Positions 8,976 to 18,059 of a stretch of 34,832 bases of DNA are shown here, in pieces (position 1 is the stretch's first letter; each line of letters opens with the position of its first letter). This DNA comes from Bacteroidota bacterium (GTDB taxonomy: Bacteria > Bacteroidota > Bacteroidia > Chitinophagales > Chitinophagaceae): NCBI GenBank assembly GCA_026391195.1, contig JAPLEI010000053.1:1-34832 (forward strand), written 5' to 3'. The notes under the pieces were generated by a model. It did no database searches. It worked only from the letters and a program-made list of their open reading frames with translations, and had not been told where the DNA came from. The position numbers and the translations under genes were made by a program.

Positions 8976-10427
8976 ATGGAAAAAGAATTATTAGAACATA
9001 GCCTGGGTTTCAACCGCAGAAAATTTCTTTCGCGGATGAGCATTGGCTTGGGTAGTGCCGCCTTGGGATCGTTGTTGATTCCAGATTTGTTCAGCAGCAG
9101 TTCTCCCGAAGAAGCCATCCTGCAAGGATTGCCGCATTTTGCCCCGAAAGCCAAACGGGTAATTTACCTGTTTCAGAATGGTGCCCCCTCGCAATTAGAA
9201 ACCTTTGATTATAAGCCCCTGTTGAATAAAATGGTGGGACAAAATTTACCAGAATCGATTCGGAACGGACAACGATTAACGGGTATGACGGCCAACCAAA
9301 CTACTTTTCCATTGGTGGGTTCTTATTTTGGATTTAAACAATATGGAAATTCAGGTGCCTGGGTAAGTGATTTGTTCCCACACATGTCTAAAATAGTGGA
9401 TGATATCTGCATAGTAAAAACCATGCATACAGAAGCCATCAACCACGACCCGGCGCTTACTTTTTTTCAATCGGGCGCTCAGCAGGGAAACCGTCCCAGT
9501 ATTGGATCTTGGGTGAGTTATGGCCTGGGTACCGAGAACAGTAATTTGCCGGCTTTTTGCGTATTGCTATCACGTGGTAAGGGGAACGGACAAGGGGTAT
9601 ATTCTAAATTATGGACCAATGGTTTTTTAGATTCTGTGCACCAGGGTGTGCAATTTAGCAGCGGTGAAAATCCAATTCTCTATTTGCAAGATCCAGACGG
9701 AATGGATAGAAATACCCGCAGAAAAATGGTTGATCAGATTGCGGCGTTGAATGAGATGGAGCTGAAAAATTTTGGCGATCCCGAAACGGCGGCAAAAATC
9801 AGTCAATACGAAATGGCCTACCGCATGCAAACGGCCGTACCCGAAATTATGGATACCTCGCGCGAGTCGGAAGATATCATCAAATTATATGGCGCCGATT
9901 GTTTGGTGCCCGGTACCTATGCAGCCAATTGTTTACTCGCACGTAAGTTGTCGGAAAGCGGCGTACGTTTTGTGCAATTGTATCATCAGGGTTGGGATCA
10001 ACATGGAAACTTACCCAATGAAATGAAAGGTCAAGCGCTGGATGTAGATCGCCCTTCGGCAGCATTGATTACCGATTTAAAACAAAGGGGCTTATTGGAT
10101 GAAACCCTGGTAATATGGGGTGGTGAATTTGGAAGAACCAATTATTGTCAGGGCAAAATAGCTCCCGAAAATTATGGTCGCGATCATCATCCCCGTTGTT
10201 TTAGTATTTGGATGGCAGGTGGTGGTATCAGGCCCGGAATGGTGTATGGCGAAACGGATGAGCTGGGGTATAATATTGTACAGAATCCAGTACATGTGCA
10301 CGATTTTCAAGCAACCGTATTGCACCAGCTGGGGTTGGATCACGAAAAACTGACGTATAAATTTCAGGGCAGAAGGTATCGGTTAACCGATTTGTATGGG
10401 TCGGTGGTAAAAGATATTATCGCCTGA
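8976..10427 (+). CDS. DUF1501 (sulfatase-like fold) protein with Tat signal
   Basis: This is a 483-residue protein of the DUF1501 family, which is related to the alkaline phosphatase/sulfatase superfamily. A twin-arginine signal is visible: NRRKFLSRMSIG (Arg14-Arg15) followed by a hydrophobic stretch, so it is exported folded, often a sign of a bound cofactor or metal. Family segments include YLFQNGAPSQLETFDYKP, the HTEAINHDPA region, FVQLYHQGWDQHG and the late WGGEFGRTNY and GRDHHP motifs, which carry likely metal-binding His/Asp residues. DUF1501 genes are commonly paired with DUF1549/DUF1553 genes, as here with a 2-bp gap. The substrate is unknown. Confidence 0.88.
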   Translation: MEKELLEHSLGFNRRKFLSRMSIGLGSAALGSLLIPDLFSSSSPEEAILQGLPHFAPKAKRVIYLFQNGAPSQLETFDYKPLLNKMVGQNLPESIRNGQRLTGMTANQTTFPLVGSYFGFKQYGNSGAWVSDLFPHMSKIVDDICIVKTMHTEAINHDPALTFFQSGAQQGNRPSIGSWVSYGLGTENSNLPAFCVLLSRGKGNGQGVYSKLWTNGFLDSVHQGVQFSSGENPILYLQDPDGMDRNTRRKMVDQIAALNEMELKNFGDPETAAKISQYEMAYRMQTAVPEIMDTSRESEDIIKLYGADCLVPGTYAANCLLARKLSESGVRFVQLYHQGWDQHGNLPNEMKGQALDVDRPSAALITDLKQRGLLDETLVIWGGEFGRTNYCQGKIAPENYGRDHHPRCFSIWMAGGGIRPGMVYGETDELGYNIVQNPVHVHDFQATVLHQLGLDHEKLTYKFQGRRYRLTDLYGSVVKDIIA

Positions 10428-10450
10428 TAAGGATAGCTGATTTATGTAAC

Positions 10451-10482
10451 GCCCTGAAAATTAGGGCAACTATTTTTCTTTC
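10451..10482 (+). terminator. Short hairpin with T-rich tail between the DUF1501 and cytochrome genes
   Basis: GCCCT at 10451-10455 pairs with AGGGC at 10463-10467 across a 7-base loop, followed by a T-rich run up to the next ATG at 10483. The stem is only 5 bp, so it could be a weak intrinsic terminator or attenuator, or chance. Confidence 0.3.
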
Positions 10483-12621
10483 ATGAAGCGATTTTTTTCT
10501 GTTATACATATACTAACCTGGGCAGGAGCCGGCTTTCTGATTTTTCTGTTATTTTTTCATAGCCGAATTTCTTTACCACTACTGCTACAATTGGCCGGCA
10601 GGTTGCATCCGGTAGGGTTGCATTTTCCACTGGTATTACTCTTATTGGTAATGGTATGTGATCTGTTGCCAACGGCTGCTAAACCCCCGGAAATCTTTTT
10701 ACAAGGCTTGCGAAGCATTACCATGTTTTCTGCGATGGTAACTGCTATATTGGGTATGTTACTCTATATCGAACAATCGGTAGCGGGTGATGCAGTTCAG
10801 TACCACAAATGGCTGGGTGTTTCACTCGCATTGTTGAGTTGCGCTTATTGTGGCGCGCATGCTTATTTGCAAGAACGTATTCCCTTATTTCGAGTATCGG
10901 CGGCGGCTTTACTGATTTTAATTATCATAACCGCACACTTTGGGGCAACGATTACCCATGGCGAAAATTTTTTAACGGGGCCATTGCAAAAAAATGAGAT
11001 AGCAATCATTGATACCAACAAACTTACCTCTTGGGAAGCCGTTTATCCGATTCTAAAAACCCGTTGTGGGGATTGTCATATAGGGTCGGTACAAAAAGGC
11101 GGATTGAGTATGAACGACAGCGCCGCTATTATGAAGGGCGGTAAAGAAGGTAATTGTATTGTACCCGGAGATAGTTTACATAGTCAACTGATCCACCGTT
11201 TGTTACTACCATTGAGTGATAAAAAGCATATGCCGGAAGCCGATAAGCCTCAGCCTACTCCGCCAGAAATCAAGCTACTAGTTAACTGGATAAAAGCCGG
11301 TGCTCCATTTTCAAAGCTGCTTATTCAGCTACCAGAAAGCAATCCATTTCGGCAGTCGGCTATGGCTAGTAGTAGGGTAAATACTTTATCAGCTTCTCGT
11401 AACTATTCATTTGCAGCTGCGGATGCAGGGGAAGTAAAAAAGCTAACCGATAATTATCGGGTTATTCAATCGTTGGCAAAAGATATTCCAGCTTTAACGG
11501 TATCCTTTTTTGGAAAAGCGAATTATAGTTCACAACGACTTACCGAATTGCAGCCCTTACAAGAACAAATTGTATCACTGCAACTTGCTAAAATGCCAGT
11601 AACCAATACCGACCTTGCCTGGATAGGAAAATTACCTCATCTAGAGAAGCTGAATCTAAACTATACGCAGGTAACAGATGAAGGGCTTTCGCAATTAACT
11701 TCGCTTACTGCTTTGGAATCTCTTTCGCTTACCGGAACAGGCGTAACCGCCAAAGGCATTACTGGATTTTTGCAACAGCGCAATGTGAAGGAGTTGTTTT
11801 TGTGGGACACGCCGATACCTACTCAGGAGATTGCCAATCTGCAAAAGCAATTTAGTAAAACTTTGATTGAAGCAGGATTTCGTGGAGGAGATACTACAGT
11901 GCTTGCTTTGAATGACCCCATTATTCAAACTACCGAAGGATTTTTTACGGGCACACAAAATTTACAAGTAAAACATGTAATTAAGGGAGCTGCCTTGCAC
12001 TATACATTAGATGGGAAGGAACCAGATAGCACTAGTGCTGTATATACACAACCAATTTCTATTAGCGGAACCACAAGCCTTCAGGTGAAAGCCTATAAGA
12101 AAGGATGGTTGCCCAGTAAGGCAGTTCGCAAAAATTTTATTCGTGCCGGATTCTCCTTTGTTAGCGCTACTTTTTTACTTCCTGCCGATCAAAAGTATCG
12201 GGAAAATTTCGAGAATGTGTTGAAGGATTTTGATGCTGGCGATCCTACGGACTTTTCAACCAAGTGGCTGGGGTTTCAGAAAAATGATGCCCTGGTGGTT
12301 TTGGATGCAGGAGAAGAAAGAATGCTAAAGGAATTGCAGGTGAATGCATTAGTGAATGTAGGCGCGCATATATTTCCGCCGGTATTTATAAAAGTTTGGG
12401 GAAGTATTGATGGAAAAAACTGGAGCTTGTTGCAAACAGTTAATCCTGCCAAGGCCACGCCAACCACTCCCTCTGGTGCCCAGCTGATACCCATAACCTT
12501 TCCAGCAACCAATGTAAGATATGTAAAGATGCAAGCACATCCTGTGCCGGTTTTACCCAACTGGCATCCCGGAAAAGGCTTACCCGCTTGGTTTTTTGTA
12601 AGTGAGGTTGTGGGTAATTAA
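10483..12621 (+). CDS. Membrane-anchored multidomain cytochrome c / LRR / chitobiase-C-like protein
   Basis: This 712-residue protein has four parts in order. Residues 1 to about 165 hold several transmembrane helices resembling DUF2231-type membrane regions (LHPVGLHFPLVLLLLVMV). A planctomycete-type cytochrome c domain follows with haem motif CGDCH at 195-199 and the phrase GGLSMNDSAAIMKGGKEG. A short leucine-rich repeat stretch lies at about 375-455 (LEKLNLNYTQVTDEGLSQL). From about 486 a chitobiase/hexosaminidase C-terminal-like module (LHYTLDGKEPDSTSAVYT) precedes a C-terminal beta-rich region resembling a discoidin/F5-8 domain. It would sit in the inner membrane with the haem and binding domains outside. 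It follows the DUF1501 gene by 55 bp and probably works with it, anchoring electron transfer or substrate recognition. Each domain call rests on motif reading; the combined role is inferred. Confidence 0.82.
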   Translation: MKRFFSVIHILTWAGAGFLIFLLFFHSRISLPLLLQLAGRLHPVGLHFPLVLLLLVMVCDLLPTAAKPPEIFLQGLRSITMFSAMVTAILGMLLYIEQSVAGDAVQYHKWLGVSLALLSCAYCGAHAYLQERIPLFRVSAAALLILIIITAHFGATITHGENFLTGPLQKNEIAIIDTNKLTSWEAVYPILKTRCGDCHIGSVQKGGLSMNDSAAIMKGGKEGNCIVPGDSLHSQLIHRLLLPLSDKKHMPEADKPQPTPPEIKLLVNWIKAGAPFSKLLIQLPESNPFRQSAMASSRVNTLSASRNYSFAAADAGEVKKLTDNYRVIQSLAKDIPALTVSFFGKANYSSQRLTELQPLQEQIVSLQLAKMPVTNTDLAWIGKLPHLEKLNLNYTQVTDEGLSQLTSLTALESLSLTGTGVTAKGITGFLQQRNVKELFLWDTPIPTQEIANLQKQFSKTLIEAGFRGGDTTVLALNDPIIQTTEGFFTGTQNLQVKHVIKGAALHYTLDGKEPDSTSAVYTQPISISGTTSLQVKAYKKGWLPSKAVRKNFIRAGFSFVSATFLLPADQKYRENFENVLKDFDAGDPTDFSTKWLGFQKNDALVVLDAGEERMLKELQVNALVNVGAHIFPPVFIKVWGSIDGKNWSLLQTVNPAKATPTTPSGAQLIPITFPATNVRYVKMQAHPVPVLPNWHPGKGLPAWFFVSEVVGN

Positions 12622-12636
12622 TCTGGTTTACAAACT

Positions 12637-12652
12637 TACTAGTTTACTAGTA
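12637..12652. terminator. Small inverted repeat between convergent genes
   Basis: TACTAG at 12637-12642 pairs with CTAGTA at 12647-12652 around the loop TTTA, placed exactly between the cytochrome gene and the convergent NAD(P)-binding gene. The stem is short and AT-rich, so a terminator role is only a possibility. Confidence 0.3.
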
Positions 12653-13573
12653 TTATACTGCCAACAACGCATCTACTATTTCTTGCGGCGTTTTGGGCGT
12701 ATAGTTAAAATGTTGATTGAACTTACTGCTATCAAAATAATAGTCGGCTGAATATTGATACAACATTTCTACCATTTCGCGCATCGTAGGCACAAACAGG
12801 CCCAGCAATTTAATCATACCGGCAGAAATTATAGAATACTCCTGTTGCTGATGCATGCGGTGAGCGAAAAGTCGAATCCAGTCTGCACCGGTTATGCGGC
12901 TTGCATCGGTTGGTAAATTCCAAACCTGTTGAAATGCTTCGGGGGTGGTTCCTAAAAGGGCAGTACCCTTTCCCAAATCGGGTAAATAGCTGAAATTGTG
13001 TACTACATTGGCATTACAAATCCATTGTGCTTTTTTCCCTTTTTTAAGTCGATCGTAAACGAGCGGTTTAATCAATCCCTTATTTTCATCCAGGGTAATA
13101 AAATCTGCCGAACGGGCAATAAGACCGTTGAGCCCTTTCTTTTCAATGGCTTCCAGCAAAATTTTTACCACTTCTGCTCGTATAACACCTTTTTTACTCG
13201 GGGGATTTATAGGAGAGGCTTCGGTTATGGGGTTGATGTGATCTTTACTAAGGGCATAAATATTATCGAAAAAAACAAGTCTTACTCCATGAGAAATACA
13301 GGCATCCGTTACATTTTTCATCAGGGTTGGCCAGTTTTGCTGCCAAACTGAGGTTAGATAGGGAAAGCCAACAGTTAGATAAGCTACCTCACTGCCTTCA
13401 ATAGCAGCAAAAACTTTCGCACGCACCGACAAGTCGGCTTTAACCCATTCTGTACCAGTTGAGGTAGTGATGGGGCTTCTGCTAACGAGCCTAACCGGCT
13501 TTTGCAATGTAAGTAACTCCCTCTCCAATTCTTTGCCAACGGGCCCTCCAGCGCCTAAAATAGTATGTTTCAT
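12653..13573 (-). CDS. NAD(P)-binding (NmrA/extended SDR-like) protein
   Basis: This is a 306-residue Rossmann-fold protein. The nucleotide loop GAGGPVG occurs within the first 15 residues (HTILGAGGPVGKELE), after which R..SRSP suggests an NADP-type second strand. Later, ADLSVRAKVFAAIEGSEVAYLTVG and VRLVFFDNIYAL follow the extended-SDR pattern. The usual catalytic YxxxK is not evident; KKGVIRAEVVKILL occupies that region, so it may be an atypical or regulatory member. A second ATG at 13577-13579 would add two residues. Its start lies 5-11 bp after the LytTR regulator's stop, so it is very likely in one transcript with the two-component genes. No substrate can be named. Confidence 0.8.
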   Translation of the reverse strand: MKHTILGAGGPVGKELERELLTLQKPVRLVSRSPITTSTGTEWVKADLSVRAKVFAAIEGSEVAYLTVGFPYLTSVWQQNWPTLMKNVTDACISHGVRLVFFDNIYALSKDHINPITEASPINPPSKKGVIRAEVVKILLEAIEKKGLNGLIARSADFITLDENKGLIKPLVYDRLKKGKKAQWICNANVVHNFSYLPDLGKGTALLGTTPEAFQQVWNLPTDASRITGADWIRLFAHRMHQQQEYSIISAGMIKLLGLFVPTMREMVEMLYQYSADYYFDSSKFNQHFNYTPKTPQEIVDALLAV

Positions 13574-13584
13574 AAGCATCAGTT

Positions 13585-14352
13585 TTAATTATTTTTTCCC
13601 CCCAGCCAATCTTTAAATGCAGCTACCTTTTCTCTGCTTACAACTGTATCTGCCAGGGCAGTTGCTTTCAGTTCAACCTGTAATCGATTACCTGCCCAGG
13701 AATGTACTTTAGAAATTGCCTCAATATGTAGAATCATGTTTCGGTTGATACGGAAAAAAAGTCGGGGTGATAATTCGGTATCTAAATCACTTAGGGTATT
13801 ATCTAAAATGTATTTGTTATACTGAGTATCCACTGCATAAGCAAATTTTCCTTCCGCAAAAAAATAAGCAATTTGATCAACTTTTAAATAACTCAGTTGC
13901 TGCCCCCGTTTTATTAGAATTCTTTCTTTGTATTGCGGGGCATTTAATTCTTTTAGCATCCGAAGTAGTTGATCGGTTTGATTATCCGCTTTTTTCCCGT
14001 TCAGTTGCTCATGCTTTTGGATGGCTCTTTTTAATTCTTCCTCATCAATAGGTTTTAACAGGTAGTCGATGCTGTTCACTTTAAAAGCCTGTAAAGCATA
14101 TTGGTCGTAGGCTGTAGTAAAAATTACTGGCGCTACAATATTGGTTTGGTTAAATATTTCGAAGCTTAACCCATCTGCCAGATGAATATCCATAAAAATC
14201 AACTGATCTTCAGAATGCTGGCTAAGGTGCGCTACGGCTTGTTGAATGCTGTCGGCTTGCCCTGAGATTTGCATATCGGGGCGAATATCCAATAGCATTT
14301 TGGTTAATCGGTTAACTGCCGGCTGCTCGTCTTCTATTATAAATACTTTCAT
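13585..14352 (-). CDS. LytTR family response regulator
   Basis: This is a 255-residue two-component regulator. The receiver domain (1 to about 120) has the acidic pair E7-D8, phosphoacceptor Asp55 (FMDIHLADG), Thr79/Thr80 and Lys100 (YLLKPID). A LytTR DNA-binding domain follows at about 140-250 (ILIKRGQQLSYLKVDQIAYF, then FFRINRNMILHIEAI). LytTR proteins bind direct repeats upstream of target genes; no such repeats are obvious here. The gene is 7 bp downstream of its cognate kinase and 5-11 bp upstream of the NAD(P)-binding gene, so all three are probably one operon. Confidence 0.95.
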   Translation of the reverse strand: MKVFIIEDEQPAVNRLTKMLLDIRPDMQISGQADSIQQAVAHLSQHSEDQLIFMDIHLADGLSFEIFNQTNIVAPVIFTTAYDQYALQAFKVNSIDYLLKPIDEEELKRAIQKHEQLNGKKADNQTDQLLRMLKELNAPQYKERILIKRGQQLSYLKVDQIAYFFAEGKFAYAVDTQYNKYILDNTLSDLDTELSPRLFFRINRNMILHIEAISKVHSWAGNRLQVELKATALADTVVSREKVAAFKDWLGGKNN

Positions 14353-14359
14353 GGCGTAA

Positions 14360-15412
14360 TTAAATCAGCGGAAGGGCTACGATAAAATCTTGCGGAGTTT
14401 CGGTTACCGTAACTAATTTTTCCGTTAAAAGTTTATAGCGGTTTCGGATATTCATCAGTCCTATACCCGTTGATTTTTCTACTTGTTGTTTCTTTTGAAT
14501 ATTATTTCGAATAATAAGTTGTCCCTCTTCAGTAGTTAAAGTAATATGCAGCGGATTTTCCCCTGAAACAATATTATGCTTGAGTGCATTCTCTACTAAC
14601 AGCTGAAGCGAGAAGGGAACGATTCGGGTTTGCATTTCCTTTTCGGGGATATCCATATTTAATTGAAAATTGTTGCCAAAACGGGTGTTCAGTAAAAAAG
14701 CATAGGCTTTTAAAATTTGTATTTCATCTTGTAGAGGAATTGTTTTTTCGTCTCTTACTTCCAAAATGTATCGATATACTTTAGAGAGTTGCTCTACAAA
14801 AGTTACCGACTTTTTCGGATCATCGGGAATTATTGCGCAAAGTGTATTCAGATTGTTGAATAAGAAATGAGGGTTTACCTGCGTTTTTAGGGCATTCAAC
14901 TCGGCACGTAGCCCTTCACGCTTCAGTTCTTCACTTAGTGTTAGGGATTCTTTTAATTGCTGAATAAAATGTACCACTTCATAAATAGATGTAATTGCTA
15001 CGGTAGTAAATATGGAAGAGTTAAGACTGAAAATGATAATTTCCTCCTCAGTAATGCCTAATTGCTTCATTGAACAATAATCTTTCAACAAATAGCCAAT
15101 CAGCAAACTGCTAACCGGTGTAAAAATCAACATCAAAATTGATTGAATAATCAATCTCTCTTTCAGTTGCGCAAAACTGATATACCTACTTCTTGCCCAA
15201 ATCATGATTGCCCGGTTTCCTAACCAAAGCGTTAAAGTAATTAGCAGGGTGGTTACATAAATTGGAAAAGTAAATTGAGGGGCTTTGTTAAATCGAATCC
15301 CGAAGAAAACAAAGGGTATCAGCAGTGAAACGATAGGGGCCCCTATAATGATGGCCCATTTATCGTTCCAGCAGATGAGGTCTTTATTACTATCCTTTTC
15401 TAAATCTTGCAT
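14360..15412 (-). CDS. LytS-type sensor histidine kinase
   Basis: This is a 350-residue kinase of the His_kinase (LytS/YehU) family. Four transmembrane helices fall at about residues 20-40, 50-68, 88-108 and 125-148 with little periplasmic sequence, so the signal is likely sensed in or near the membrane. The phosphoacceptor is His182 in QVNPHFLFNNLNTL. The ATP-binding domain has the N-box LVENALKHNI and the G-box TGIGLMNIRNRY. It pairs with the adjacent LytTR regulator. A Bacteroidota promoter lies just upstream, in the 58-bp gap after the TonB receptor gene, so it may be expressed apart from that receptor. Confidence 0.94.
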   Translation of the reverse strand: MQDLEKDSNKDLICWNDKWAIIIGAPIVSLLIPFVFFGIRFNKAPQFTFPIYVTTLLITLTLWLGNRAIMIWARSRYISFAQLKERLIIQSILMLIFTPVSSLLIGYLLKDYCSMKQLGITEEEIIIFSLNSSIFTTVAITSIYEVVHFIQQLKESLTLSEELKREGLRAELNALKTQVNPHFLFNNLNTLCAIIPDDPKKSVTFVEQLSKVYRYILEVRDEKTIPLQDEIQILKAYAFLLNTRFGNNFQLNMDIPEKEMQTRIVPFSLQLLVENALKHNIVSGENPLHITLTTEEGQLIIRNNIQKKQQVEKSTGIGLMNIRNRYKLLTEKLVTVTETPQDFIVALPLI

Positions 15413-15437
15413 TGGGTGGCTTTGTGCTATGAAGTTA

Positions 15438-15469
15438 CAAAATTATCAGTGGAGATACCGAAGCGCCAA
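15438..15469 (-). promoter_or_regulatory. Bacteroidota-type promoter of the LytS kinase operon
   Basis: On the minus strand, TTG at 15467-15469 is followed after 21 bp by TAATTTTG at 15445-15438, matching TTG-N19-23-TAnnTTTG. The start codon at 15412 lies 25 bases downstream of the -7 element. The -33 box abuts the stop codon of the upstream TonB receptor gene. Confidence 0.55.
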
Positions 15470-15470
15470 C

Positions 15471-17846
15471 TTAAAAGGTAATTTGATAGTTGATGTTGGG
15501 GAAGAATCCAATTTGATTGATCTCACTTATTTTACCCGTACTAGGATTCAGACTTCTGATATACACATTCGCCCGGTTGGTGAGATTCTGTAAATCTATA
15601 TACCATTTCTGCGTTGTTTTTTTGCCATTGCGGGTATAAGAGAATTTAAGGTCCCAACGTAGATAGGTATTGTTCTGTAAACTAAATGCCTCCTTTTCTT
15701 TGTAAACTACATAGCCCAATGTTTTAGAAGCCGCTATATCAAAAGGCGTATAGCGCTGACCACCGGCAACAGTAAATCGGGTATCTATACCAAACGTGTT
15801 TTTGCCGGATACCTTCCACTCTTTTCCTCCCAACAAATTAGCCACATAGCCACTGTTGAAAGCCGTATTTCTCCATACCCCATCACTCCCCTGGTACTCC
15901 GATCGGAAAATGGATCCGGTAACCAGATAATAAAATCCCTTGTGTAAAAACCGCTCCAGGGTAATTTCCCAACCCAGATTTCTTCCCTGACCGTTATTGA
16001 TTAGGTTTACTTTGTCGGCATAGTTAAATCCGGCACCCTCATTCAGCATGCTAAAGGAACTGGCTATTTTTTCTACGGCTGCCCGATAAATGTATTGACT
16101 ATACAGTTCTGTTTTGATGCGCATATGCGAATTTAGGTTCCAGTCGTAACCAGCCACTGCATGAAAACTTTTTACAAAGTCGAGATTTTTATTGGTAAGT
16201 GCTCCGGGAGGAGTGGTAAACTGACTTTTGTAAAAATATACCTGCATCGGTTGCAATTGGCTGTGCAAGCCAAGGCCCAGGTTAAAAGATTGATTGGGCT
16301 TTAACTGATATTTTAAATTCCATCTGGGTTCGATGCTGGAGGTTTGGTTGAGGCTAAACAGTTGGGTATACAATCCTACATTGGTAGAAAGCTGATCAGA
16401 AAAACGATGACCCCAGTTGAAGAAAATCCGATACAACGCAGCTCGGTCATCTGATTTCGTGAGATATCGCAAAACAGAATCTCCATCTGCTACCGATTGT
16501 TGCTGCAGGTTAATGCCATAAAAATCTGCCAGTCCCCCAATTACCAATTGATTTTTAGCAGAAAACTTTTTATTAAACAGGTAACCTACGGAAGCTTTGG
16601 TTTGCCGGTTGTCAACATCAAATACGGTTTGATTGGGTTTTCCGGAAGGAAGCACTTGTTCGCGGTAAGTGCTTTTGAATCCCGACAATGCAAGGGTTAA
16701 TTTTCCCGAGGTGGTGGGTGTAAAGAAATAGGTATGCGTCATGCCAACCACACCGGTTAATGATTTTGTATTACTGGTGCGGGCTTTGCCATCATTGGTA
16801 GTATACAGGTTATCACCCGTAGAATCGGCAGGAAAAGTAATATGACTTTCACCGCCTAATCCAAACCAGTCAAAAGTTCCATGCTTTTTGGTTACCAGAT
16901 GTAATTTGAAGTTGATATCCTGATAATAAGGAGTAGCTGTTCCGGTACCAACGCTCAATCCTAAAGCCTGAATGGCAGCTACTAGCGAATAGCGGTAGTC
17001 AATTAAATACGACGACTTTTTATTCTTACCCAGCGGTCCTTCTACACCTAATTCAAATCCATTGAATCCCATTTGTCCCAGCCATTCTGTTTTTTCTGCA
17101 TTACCATTGCGCATACGCAGGTCGAATACGCCGGCTACGGCATTTCCATACTGAGCAGGAAAGGCGCTGGTTATAAAGTCGGAATTTTTAAGGGTATTGG
17201 TATTTAAAATAGTTACCGGCCCACCAGTAGAACCTACGGTGCTGTAGTGATTGGGGTTGGGTATATCAATGCCATCCATTCTCCATAAAACTCCGGAGGG
17301 AGAGTTACCTCTGATAACAATATCATTGCGTGCATCGTTGGGTCCGCTTACGCCGGCGAAATTTTGTGCCATTCTGCTGGGGTCGTTACGGGTGCCTGAA
17401 TAGCGCACTGCCTCATCCATACTTAACTGACGCGCACTTACCACGGTACTTTCATTCAATGCTTTGAATTTCGATTTGCCGGAGGTAACTACCACTTCAT
17501 TTAATACTTGTACTTTTTCTCGCAAACGAAGTTCCAGCACGATTTCTTTGGTAGAGGTAACTTCAATATTATTAATTACCGATTCTTCATAGCCTACCCT
17601 GCTGATGCGCAGGCGATGACGGCCAACGGGTACTTCGGAAATACTAAAGGCACCGGCAGCAGTTGAAATAGAGCTGGGTTGCGCATCCAGGGTTTCTATG
17701 CGGATGGTTACTCCCGATAGGGGTTGGTTAGATTGTTCGTCTATGATTATTCCCCGAATGGTTTGGCGAGGCAATAGGTTTTGGGCAAAGAGTCCCTTAC
17801 TGAAAATCAGTAAGAGGGCGATAGGTAGAAATATGGCTTTTTTCAT
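15471..17846 (-). CDS. TonB-dependent outer-membrane receptor with carboxypeptidase-regulatory-like domain
   Basis: This is a 791-residue outer-membrane transporter. A signal peptide (KKAIFLPIALLLIFSKGLFAQ) precedes a carboxypeptidase-regulatory-like domain at about 28-110 (IRGIIIDEQSNQPLSGVTI, then VPVGRHRLRISRVGYEE). The plug domain has NEVVVTSGKSK, VIRGNSPSGVLWRMDGIDI and FDLRMRNGN, and a beta-barrel ends in the aromatic residue expected of these porins (final Phe). It is shorter than a SusC (about 1000 residues) and no SusD follows, so it is a generic TonB receptor rather than half of a SusCD pair. The substrate is unknown. The kinase operon lies downstream on the same strand, and a GH50-like enzyme is divergent upstream. 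Confidence 0.93.
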   Translation of the reverse strand: MKKAIFLPIALLLIFSKGLFAQNLLPRQTIRGIIIDEQSNQPLSGVTIRIETLDAQPSSISTAAGAFSISEVPVGRHRLRISRVGYEESVINNIEVTSTKEIVLELRLREKVQVLNEVVVTSGKSKFKALNESTVVSARQLSMDEAVRYSGTRNDPSRMAQNFAGVSGPNDARNDIVIRGNSPSGVLWRMDGIDIPNPNHYSTVGSTGGPVTILNTNTLKNSDFITSAFPAQYGNAVAGVFDLRMRNGNAEKTEWLGQMGFNGFELGVEGPLGKNKKSSYLIDYRYSLVAAIQALGLSVGTGTATPYYQDINFKLHLVTKKHGTFDWFGLGGESHITFPADSTGDNLYTTNDGKARTSNTKSLTGVVGMTHTYFFTPTTSGKLTLALSGFKSTYREQVLPSGKPNQTVFDVDNRQTKASVGYLFNKKFSAKNQLVIGGLADFYGINLQQQSVADGDSVLRYLTKSDDRAALYRIFFNWGHRFSDQLSTNVGLYTQLFSLNQTSSIEPRWNLKYQLKPNQSFNLGLGLHSQLQPMQVYFYKSQFTTPPGALTNKNLDFVKSFHAVAGYDWNLNSHMRIKTELYSQYIYRAAVEKIASSFSMLNEGAGFNYADKVNLINNGQGRNLGWEITLERFLHKGFYYLVTGSIFRSEYQGSDGVWRNTAFNSGYVANLLGGKEWKVSGKNTFGIDTRFTVAGGQRYTPFDIAASKTLGYVVYKEKEAFSLQNNTYLRWDLKFSYTRNGKKTTQKWYIDLQNLTNRANVYIRSLNPSTGKISEINQIGFFPNINYQITF

Positions 17847-18059
17847 GATATGATTATTTTGAGTTTACAATTTGATACCACAATGCTATTTCAGAGCCCT
17901 TGGGTATCTGAGGGCAAAAGGAGTGAACTGTATAATCCAGGGAGTGAATGGTAAAAAAGGGGTGCAGGTAGCCTAAAAAACCAATAAAACAGGCTATGAA
18001 ATCGTTTTCGCAAATTTTGATGGTTACCAGCTAATCCGGCATTAGTTTCGGGTGATTGA

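Noticed and set aside
15471-17846. SusC of a polysaccharide utilisation locus
   Set aside because: The receptor is about 200 residues shorter than SusC and no SusD gene is beside it.
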